Positions 18,748-18,775 of a stretch of 18,775 nt of DNA are shown piece after piece. The position numbers were made by a program, and so were the translations under genes. Source of the DNA: Phoronis pallida (lineage: Eukaryota > Phoronida > Phoronidae); assembly GCA_028565715.1 (NCBI GenBank), contig JAOXYC010182023.1:1-18775 (forward strand). The letters are read 5' to 3'. A model generated the notes under the pieces. The model saw only the letters and a program-made list of their open reading frames with translations. It was not told the origin of the DNA and ran no database searches. Positions within the stretch are counted from its first letter, which is position 1; each line of letters opens with the position of its first letter.

Positions 18748-18775
18748 GGGTTGGTTGGTTGGTTGGTTGGTTGGT
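18748..18775 (+). repeat. (GGTT)n microsatellite, truncated by window end
   Basis: Seven perfect GGTT units run to the last base of the window; the full length is unknown. Confidence 0.95.

Overview
This is an AT-rich stretch of animal nuclear DNA. The evidence is a multi-exon gene with spliceosomal introns, an apparent minor-class AT-AC intron, an AATAAA polyadenylation signal, and several decayed eukaryotic transposons. An R2-like LINE with three zinc fingers, a Ty3/gypsy integrase relic, a THAP-domain relic and small inverted-repeat transposons all fit an invertebrate genome. The sequence does not let me name the species or phylum.

Left part (1-6780, + strand): the 3' portion of one protein-coding gene. 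Seven exons (626-741, 1718-1836, 2114-3485, 3997-4236, 4423-4504, 5204-5269, 6153-6318) join in frame to encode 719 residues of a coiled-coil, low-complexity cytoplasmic-type protein ending in an acidic tail; its 5' exons lie outside the window. The first complete intron looks like a U12-dependent AT-AC intron. Two later introns carry small non-autonomous DNA transposons: a TTAA-flanked one starting 8 bases after a splice donor, and a foldback element that is almost entirely one hairpin.

Middle (6780-11500): no gene found. It holds two more copies of the TTAA-flanked element, a diverged pair of 70-bp direct repeats, and otherwise unassigned AT-rich DNA.

Right part (11500-17640, - strand): a graveyard of coding relics, all on the minus strand. 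From right to left: a frameshifted Ty3/gypsy integrase relic, a THAP DNA-binding domain relic that begins 9 bases from where the integrase reading stops, a nearly complete but dead R2-like non-LTR retrotransposon (three zinc fingers, Myb, reverse transcriptase, restriction-like endonuclease) that breaks off inside its endonuclease, the 3' tail of a second and unrelated LINE abutting that break, and a degraded unknown coding sequence with an in-frame 219-bp tandem duplication. The R2-like segment is visibly richer in G+C than its surroundings.

The last kilobase has a short tandem duplication, unassigned AT-rich DNA, and a GGTT microsatellite running off the end.

The only gene likely to be functional is the left-hand one; everything on the minus strand is broken. 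No CRISPR, rRNA or convincing tRNA was seen.
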